This document shows positions 57,674-64,000 of a stretch of DNA of 64,000 bases, one piece after another. The translations under genes were made by a program, and so were the position numbers. Each line of letters starts with the position of its first letter. The stretch's first letter is position 1. The notes under the pieces were generated by a model. The model saw only the letters and a program-made list of their open reading frames with translations, had not been told where the DNA came from and did not search any database. Location of the stretch: positions 806,001 to 870,000 of the forward strand of contig CM066311.1 of assembly GCA_033807695.1 (NCBI GenBank), given 5' to 3'. Origin of the DNA: Daedaleopsis sinensis. Lineage: Eukaryota; Basidiomycota; Agaricomycetes; Polyporales; Polyporaceae.

Positions 57674-57884
57674 GTGACTCTGTGATTTCAAGCAGGAGCG
57701 TATATTGCTAGCTGGGCTAGGGTAAGTAGGAAAAGTCCGGGTGTGCGTGTACTGAGCCGAGGCCGGACTCCGCCTCCACTAGAGACCAGTCGAGAGCGAA
57801 GGGTAGTAGTAGTGATCAGAAAGATACTATCATCACAATCTCGATGTCCAGCCGCCATTGACTCCGCTGCAAATGTAGGATGCT
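57674..57884. other. Short convergent spacer between epoxide hydrolase 1 and P450
   Basis: About 210 bp separates the two stop codons, so the 3' untranslated regions of the converging transcripts may overlap. Confidence 0.6.
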
Positions 57885-59995
57885 TCATGCCTCTTGATCC
57901 TCCGTGCAGCTCATGCGGATCAGGGTCGCTGCTCCTGCAGAGCGCGGTTTGATCACACAGTCGAACGGCTCTGGGTACCTGGAGTTCATAGTCAGCTAGA
58001 TGCTCCACGCATGAGGTCGATGTTGCGACTCACGATATGACTCCGTAGGACATCTTCACTGTGGCCGCAAGGTTAACAGGTTTCCCAGTCTCATCGAGAG
58101 GTGGTGATATGGAGAGCGAGTGTAGAACGGAAGAAACTGCGATGAATATTGCGGCTTCAGCGAAGTAGCGTCCGGGACAGATGCTAGATACCCCGACAAC
58201 GTGAATTAGCTAAGTGGAGATTGGGATGCTATTAGAGATGGTATTACCGGCGTCCGAAACCGAAGACGATAGTGCTCGGGTCAACAATCTCCGGGTTCAA
58301 GCGTCCGTCTTTGAGGAAACGCTCCGGCATGAACGCCTCTGGGTCTGGATAGAAGTTGGGGTCGCGCGCGTACGCCCTGATAGCTCGTCAACATTGTCAG
58401 ACTTCACTTCACTTTAAAGCATGGAAAAAGTGAGCCTGACCATGGATTGCTAACTACCGCGGTTCCTGCTGGGATGCGATATCCGCAGTACTCGTCTTCT
58501 GCCACGGACAGGTGCACCAGGCTCAGTGGGACGACGGGTCGCCAGCGCAGACATTCTTTGACTAGGGCGGAGACATATGGTAGTTCCGGAGCATCGGCAA
58601 ATGTGGGGAGCCTATACGGCCCCACCACAGTATCCAGTTCTGCTTGAGCTCGTTGTTGGATATCGGGATATGTCGCCATCGCTAGGTAGAAGGATTGCAG
58701 TGTTGAAAGTGTCTGGTGTCATGTAGGTTAATACGCACACACTGACGAGGAAGTCAATAGCTAGGGTTGCTCACGGTATCAGCACCACCTGGGAATAGTA
58801 CATATCATCATCGGGCATGAGCATCGTGGATGAACTTCATTATCACTATACCTGCATACGCAGATGCGACTGCGTTCTTAGAGTATTCCTCTTCTTGTAT
58901 CATTGCAACGGGATCGTCAAGGTGCGAGAGTCGCTCAAGCAAACCGGTGGCCATCGACGGCAGGCATTGACCGTGACGCTGAGCGATACATAATTATTAT
59001 ACGGCGATGATACGGGGCAAGGTTTGCACTCACAGCAGCATTTACAGCAGCATCCCATGGTACATCACGCATCCTGCGCACTGTTGGGTACCACTTAGCA
59101 GCCCACCTCTTGAAGCCGCCTCCGGGAAGGAATGAGGGTATATGGCGCATCGACGGGAAAGAGTCGACGAGGAATTTCCCGGGCAAGAAGGTGAGGTTGA
59201 ACTTGTTCATCGCTTCTTCTGCAATTCCGAGATAGTCGACGTCAGATTTGTCCACATCTATACCGTATCCTACGCGAATGATAGAGGAGCCAAAGAGGCT
59301 GGATGGGGCGAGTAAATTTCTCGGGGAGCTCTGAGTTCGTGGTAATCTTTTGGGACGTACTGGCGACCGTGGTGCAAATAATCTCCAGGAGTATCGAGCA
59401 AGCGGAGAAGGTAACGGCGGGCATGCAGTTCCTGGACAGGACGGAACTTGACGACACCATTCGAATTCATGTACTCGTGGAACAGGCGCCTTGTCTGCCG
59501 CCATTGTGGGCCATATGGGAGGACGGAGAACAGCCATGTCCAGCCGGTCCTATATTTTGCGGCCTCGGTTTAGACACGATTGCGCACAAGCTCACACTCA
59601 CAGAGGGCCCATCACCGAGAACAGCCTGTCCGAGTAGTTCGCGGAGCGCTTCTCTAGTAGGTCTATGGCCGCCTGCAACGTGCCGAGAACAACCATGGGT
59701 TGTCCGAAGGCGTCGAGATAGACAATCTCCCCTGTTGACAGTGTACTGGTTAGCTGAAGAAATAACAGCCCGTCAATGTGGAGCTCAACGTACCATACGC
59801 TGCGCTGAGGTCACGATAGGCTTCTTCCAGAGCATCACCAGAAGGAACGTCGAGCAAATTCCCGATGACAGGAAGCGGGCGAGGTCCAGGAGGAAGTGGG
59901 AGCGGGGGAGCGTTGTAGTCGGGATGTCTGAGCTTCCATATTATCACCGCTAAAGGGATCAAGAGCAAGCAATACAGATGAGGAGTCTCGTTCAT
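57885..59995 (-). CDS. Cytochrome P450 monooxygenase
   Basis: Exons 59995-59794, 59731-59602, 59549-59361, 59298-59034, 58978-58852, 58788-58775, 58712-58441, 58376-58248, 58183-58034 and 57978-57885 give 523 residues, normal for a fungal P450. An N-terminal membrane anchor (LYCLLLIPLAVIIW) is followed by the proline hinge PPLPLPPGPRPLPVIGN. The oxygen-binding I-helix reads AYAGGADTT (about 301-310). The ExxR pair is Glu362/Arg365 in KECLRWRP, and the haem Cys445 lies in FGFGRRICPGRYFAE. It acts on the ER with a P450 reductase. It resembles the O-methylsterigmatocystin-oxidoreductase-like class common in polypores; the substrate is unknown. Exon 6 is only 14 nt and carries part of the I-helix. 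It lies between two epoxide hydrolases. Confidence 0.95.
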
Positions 59996-60050
59996 GATAG
60001 TCGCGATATCCACGGTGGGAGACGATCTGCCCGGGCCCAGGAATCCTTTC

Positions 60051-60055
60051 TTATA
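60051..60055 (-). promoter_or_regulatory. TATA box of the P450 gene
   Basis: On the minus strand, ATTGGCATATAA places an inverted CCAAT-like element directly before TATAA, 56 bp upstream of the start codon. Confidence 0.5.
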
Positions 60056-60840
60056 TGCCAATAGTGGGCTGGGCGTGCGACGGATGGGATCATGGAGGAT
60101 ATTGTACATCCGGACGCCTGAATGCACTCCGCACGACAGACCGTGTGCGAGCGCACACGGCGACTACTACTCCCATGTTGACCCTGCGCAGTACACGCGG
60201 AAAAGGCGGCAAGATTGAAACTTGAGCGCAGGACGATCAGAAGATTCTCCATACTAGACCGCAAAACGCACTTTGCAGCCCCGCAAGACGACAGCGGTGT
60301 CAATGTCTCCCATCTCGAGTGCGACATCTGGATTGAATGTCCGTGTCGAGACAATGCAGCCTAGATAGAGAAAATATTGCAAACAATTGAATTCGCTGAG
60401 TGGTCTAGAAGGCGAACCTCTGACAGTGTTTGAAATCAAGGAGGAGTCGCACGTAATGCATCTGCCTACGAGCCTGTCCACAGCAGGGAAGTGAGAACAC
60501 AAATCAGCGTCCACATGAGACATCACGAGTTGGTAGGTTCAGTACCTTGGCAGGAAGAACATTTCAGCGCTAGCTGCCAGCTTCCCACCGAACAGCGGGG
60601 AAGGTGTACCACTTCTGTCGACATATGCAAGAAGCAGCGACAAACCATGAAGCAGCTCCGAGGTATTTTCGACGCGGACTCCAACTTCTATCCCGTACAT
60701 CGATCAAACATTGCAGAATCGAGAACATACTCCCGGCGCGGGATGCCGCTGACCAGACCGTTGACACGTCTGACTCGAACTCCGAAAGCCGTCAGCTATG
60801 ACGGCGAGGGTAACGGTAGAAGTAGGACTGTAGCGAGCCT
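60056..60840. other. Upstream region of the P450 gene, no supported gene
   Basis: About 780 bp with short open frames on both strands and no motif. Confidence 0.55.
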
Positions 60841-60849
60841 GAGGAAGTA

Positions 60850-61240
60850 AGTAGATGCCTTAAGTGTGTGAAACGAGGAACACGCACATCCGTGGCCCAG
60901 TCGAGCTTCGAATACGCGTAGACGAGCTGCTCGAGGAACTCGTTCACGCTCGAGTAGATATAGTCCACCTCGTGACGACCTCGCTCGTGCGGGCATGAAG
61001 GACACAGTGAAGTCGAGCTTAAGGGACACTTTGACGGTCTTGCCTTTGCTTTTGTAGATTTGATCGCCTGGCTGCTGAGCAGGTTGCCCTCCTCGCTCCA
61101 GTGGAGCTCGAGCGGGGTGCCATTCGGGGTGTAGCCCAGCGCCGACGAGCACACGGATGATCTCATTGAGGTTCACCACGGTGCTGGAGCCGTCGTCGTC
61201 CGTGCAGGGCGCCTGGTTTTGTTGAAGTCCTCCTCTTGCG
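60850..61240 (-). pseudogene. Frame-broken coding remnant, family unknown
   Basis: Codon composition looks coding, but the readable protein jumps between two minus-strand frames. VVNLNEIIRVLVG is in one, LGYTPNGTPLELHWSEEGNL in the other. KSKGKTVKVSLKLDFTVSF returns to the first, and YIYSSVNEFLEQLVYAYSKL to the second. At least three small indels explain this. No family recognised, and no intron signals at the frame changes. Confidence 0.45.
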
Positions 61241-61589
61241 TACCGACCAGACGTTAAGATCGAGAATCCAGCTGGCCTGCTTCCCGATGAAGCTCTACAC
61301 TGGCAGGGTTGCGCAGCTCCGAATGCGGTCAACATGTTCCTTGATCATGTGAGTACATATCAGATTCACTCGTCCATTCATCTTATGGCGTGTAGACAAA
61401 GTCCCCGGTCCTTACTAATACCGTGACGGATCCACAATCAGCGTTCAATGTCCGAGTGAAGCTCAAGCTACCTTGAAAGCAGTGTACTGTTCTACTGCAT
61501 GTTAGACGTGTCACGTGTGAGCGCCTGAAACTTGGTTGATATGAAGAGAGCGGAGAATCACCTAGGATGTTCAGGTTGTTGTATGCCAG

Positions 61590-61626
61590 AGGAGGAGGAG
61601 GAGGAGGAGGAGGAGGAGGAGGAGGA
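61590..61626. repeat. (GAG)n microsatellite
   Basis: About twelve GAG units just left of the MITE. Confidence 0.9.
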
Positions 61627-61676
61627 GTCACGGCTAGCGTCATCATCGATCATCCTCGGCCTTGAAACGCCCTTTA

Positions 61677-61724
61677 GGGCCTGTCCAGCTGCACTCGTCG
61701 CCGTCGTCGTCGTCCATTCCGCTC
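61677..61724 (+). repeat. Left terminal inverted repeat of the MITE
   Basis: 48 bp, identical to the reverse complement of 62100-62147. Imperfect similarity continues for about 8 bp further inward. Confidence 0.92.
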
Positions 61725-62099
61725 AGGCCGGATCAGCGGTGATCCCGGCAAGGCTGCCGGTGTGACGATGGCGTGATCTCGCTTGGTATGGGAAGCGCCG
61801 ACCGCCAGGGCTAGGGTTCGAATCCCGTTACATCCATGAGCTACTCATTTTCCCTGTTCTCCTTCATGGGTCTGAAAATGTGTCAAATAGTATTTTACTA
61901 GCATATTGAGCATTTCTAAAAGCATTTCCTGTTTTTGAAGACTTGTAGTGGCCTCAAACTGCATGGAAAATGGTGGATTTTGGGGAAGAGTCCATTAGGC
62001 GCCTCCAAGGGCGCTTCGGGGAACGCTGTGACTCGGCCATTGCCTTGTAACAGTCTGTAACAGCCGTGACCTTGGCATCACGCCGTGCGAGTCCGGCGC

Positions 62100-62147
62100 G
62101 AGCGGAATGGACGACGACGACGGCGACGAGTGCAGCTGGACAGGCCC
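62100..62147 (-). repeat. Right terminal inverted repeat of the MITE
   Basis: 48 bp, exact reverse complement of 61677-61724. Confidence 0.92.
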
Positions 62148-62281
62148 TTAGTAATTGCACGCTTCTTCAACGTATCTTCCCACGCTCGGATAGTCATTTA
62201 AATCCCTTACGGTACTAAGCTGCGCAGGACAGGTTCCTTCATCTCATCCCCCTCGCTCTAACAGGCCGCCTTTGTTCAGAA

Positions 62282-63961
62282 ATGTCAGACTCTACCCAGC
62301 CGCAGCCGTACCGCCTGTCTGTGCCAGACTCCGAGCTCGAGTTTCTTAAGAAGAAGCTTGAGGTCCTCCGCCTCCCTGATGAACTAGACGGCGCAGAATG
62401 GGACTACGGTGCTCCTCTTGCGGATGTTAGGCGGCTCGTCGCACACTGGAAAAACGGCTTCGACTGGCGGAAGGCAGAGGCCGAAATCAACAAACTGCCC
62501 ATGTACACGCGCGACATAGAGGTCGAGGGCTTCGGCACGCTCAACATTCACTTCGTGCACCAGAAGAGCGACGTCCCCAATGCCATTCCTTTATTGTTCT
62601 CTCATGGATGTACGTATATATTGTATGGGTATTGCCTCGGTCTTATGTGAGCTCGACTGAACTGTGAGAATTTCTGCAGGGCCAGGATCGTTCTTCGAGG
62701 CTCAAAAGCTGATCCCTTTGCTCGCTGCCGGCGGCCCTGACCAGCCCAGCTTCCACGTCGTCGCACCTAGTCTGCCCGGCTTCGGCTTCTCAGAGGGCCC
62801 GAAGAAACCCGGCTTCGCAGGTCGTCAGTATGCTGAGGTCGCTTACATTGATTTCCCCGAGTGCTTCGTATGTGGCTGATTGAATGCGCATACCGTGTCC
62901 TAGGTCTTCAACAAGCTCATGTTGTCTCTTGGATACAATGAGTATGGTGTGTGCTGGCAACATTGAAGTTATGAAACGTACTTACGGCCATGCAGTCTAC
63001 CAGGGAGGCGACTGGGGATACTCCGTACGTGGCCTGATCTGCTGACTCCGAGTTCTGTACGTCACCGCTCGCCGAGGCTGAGCTTGTTCGGAATAGCTCG
63101 GCCAGTTCACCGTGACGCATTACGGCCACAAACATCTCAAGGCATGGCATACCAATCTGCCTTTGTAAGCGTGCTACGACCATCACCTGATCGCACAGCA
63201 CAAATTTACCCATTTCTCAGCGGGAAACCACCTACCCTGTTCGGAAGCCCCTTCGCCTATTTGAAGAGCTTCCTCATCTCGAGCGACGCAACCGCCACGA
63301 AGCGTCTCGCGAACACGAAGCATCATATCACGAAGGGAACCGGCTACTTCCGCGAGCAGACGACAAAGCCACAGACGATCGGCTACGCTCTCGCAGACTC
63401 GCCCGTCGGCCTACTCGCGTGGATCTACGAGAAGCTCGTGATCTGGACGGACAAGTACCCGTGGACCGACGACGAAGGTACTGTAACTGTGTATATTCTT
63501 GCATAGCTCCGCGAGCGTTGCTAATCACACACTGTCGCACACAGTTCTTACGTGGATCTCGATCTACTGGTTCTCCCGTGCGGGTCCGGCAGCGTCCGTG
63601 CGCATCTACTACGAGATGACTGGTGGAGGCACGCACAGCACCGACGAGGGCACCAAGTGGATGTCGGTACCCGTCGGCGCGTCATATTTCCCGGTCGAGA
63701 TCTACCAATTCCCCAAGGAGTAAGTCGCACATCGGCCGCACAGTCGGGTCTTCATCCCCGCGCGTGTCTGACGTGCTCTGCATCGACCCATATAGGTGGT
63801 CCCACTCGATAGGCAAGCTGGTGTTCGAGTCCGAGCACGACAAGGGCGGACATTTCGCGGCGTACGAGAACCCAGTAGCGCTCGCGGGAGACTTGCGCAA
63901 GATGTTTGGGAAAGGCGGGCCTGCGCACGCGGTCGTCCCCGGAAAGAACGGCTATGCATAA
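62282..63961 (+). CDS. Epoxide hydrolase (microsomal type, EHN domain), copy 2
   Basis: Exons 62282-62609, 62680-62837, 62904-62946, 62996-63024, 63097-63164, 63221-63477, 63545-63719 and 63796-63961 give 407 residues. All eight exon boundaries match copy 1, and exon 6 is three codons longer (an Ala-Thr-rich insertion near ATATKRL). The EHN domain, HGWPGS, nucleophile Asp182 in YQGGDWG and His372 in [12 protein letters not shown] are all present, so it should be active. After GGDWGYS this copy has LGQFTVTHYG where copy 1 has [13 protein letters not shown], which may tune the substrate pocket. It reads away from the P450 gene, with the MITE between them. Confidence 0.93.
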
Positions 63962-64000
63962 AGAACGTCAGTGTCGTTTCTCGACTTGTCACTCACGCGT

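Larger units (their letters stand above)
61677..62147. mobile_element. Harbinger-like MITE, 471 bp
   Basis: The ends are perfect 48-bp terminal inverted repeats: 61677-61724 and 62100-62147, starting GGGCCTGTCCAGCTGCACTC. Both sides are flanked by the trinucleotide TTA (61674-61676 and 62148-62150), which fits the 3-bp TWA target duplication of PIF/Harbinger elements. The interior has no transposase frame, so the element would depend on a transposase made elsewhere. It sits about 135 bp before the start codon of epoxide hydrolase 2 and may affect its promoter. Confidence 0.88.

Noticed and set aside
61757..61835. tRNA-like sequence with A-box-like and B-box-like (GGTTCGAATCC) blocks inside the MITE
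   Set aside because: The 3' end would need a GGATGTA acceptor strand that is absent, and the T-stem pairs over only three bases, so no cloverleaf forms. It may be chance or an old SINE fragment.
1..64000. CRISPR arrays, rRNA or bacterial operons
   Set aside because: The sequence is eukaryotic with dense spliceosomal introns. The only regular repeats are the minisatellite, the 300-bp modules and the 10-kb units.

Overview
The window reads as nuclear DNA of an agaricomycete basidiomycete, probably Polyporales-like. The genes are GC-rich and cut by many 48-70 nt introns with GTRNGT donors, CTRAY branch points and YAG acceptors. The protein families fit a wood- or litter-decay mushroom: macrofage-activating-glycoprotein family, YSL-type OPT, MCT-type MFS, secreted S41 peptidase, P450 and epoxide hydrolases.

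The left 27.6 kb is a head-to-tail segmental duplication with a period of about 10 kb. Phased on its junction, the window holds one partial unit (1-7958), one full unit (7959-17882) and a last unit (17883-27592). The last unit runs without a break into an intact DNA primase small-subunit gene (PRI1, minus strand). Each junction lies inside PRI1 coding sequence, so the two inner units carry only a truncated PRI1 3' tail while the real gene survives at the array edge. Every unit also holds an open minus-strand gene of 262 codons that encodes only the five-helix N-terminal domain (TMD0) of an ABCC-type ABC transporter. Upstream on the plus strand lie one or two spliced but decayed loci of unknown identity (locus B and locus A).

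The right 36 kb is ordinary single-copy sequence. In order: PRI1(-), secreted S41 peptidase(+), a 1038-aa low-complexity protein with a possible RNA-binding fold(+), MFS transporter(+), macrofage-activating glycoprotein(-), OPT transporter(-), GET5-like ubiquitin-domain protein(-), complex I NDUFS5-like subunit(+), two F-box/LRR-like paralogues(+, the first apparently broken), epoxide hydrolase(+), cytochrome P450(-), and a second epoxide hydrolase(+). The P450 between two paralogous epoxide hydrolases forms a plausible oxidation-hydrolysis module. A 471-bp Harbinger-like MITE with perfect 48-bp inverted ends and a TTA duplication sits just before the second hydrolase.

Exon joins were worked out by eye. 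For each main gene the total exon length is a multiple of three, and the joined frame reads through the recognised motifs.
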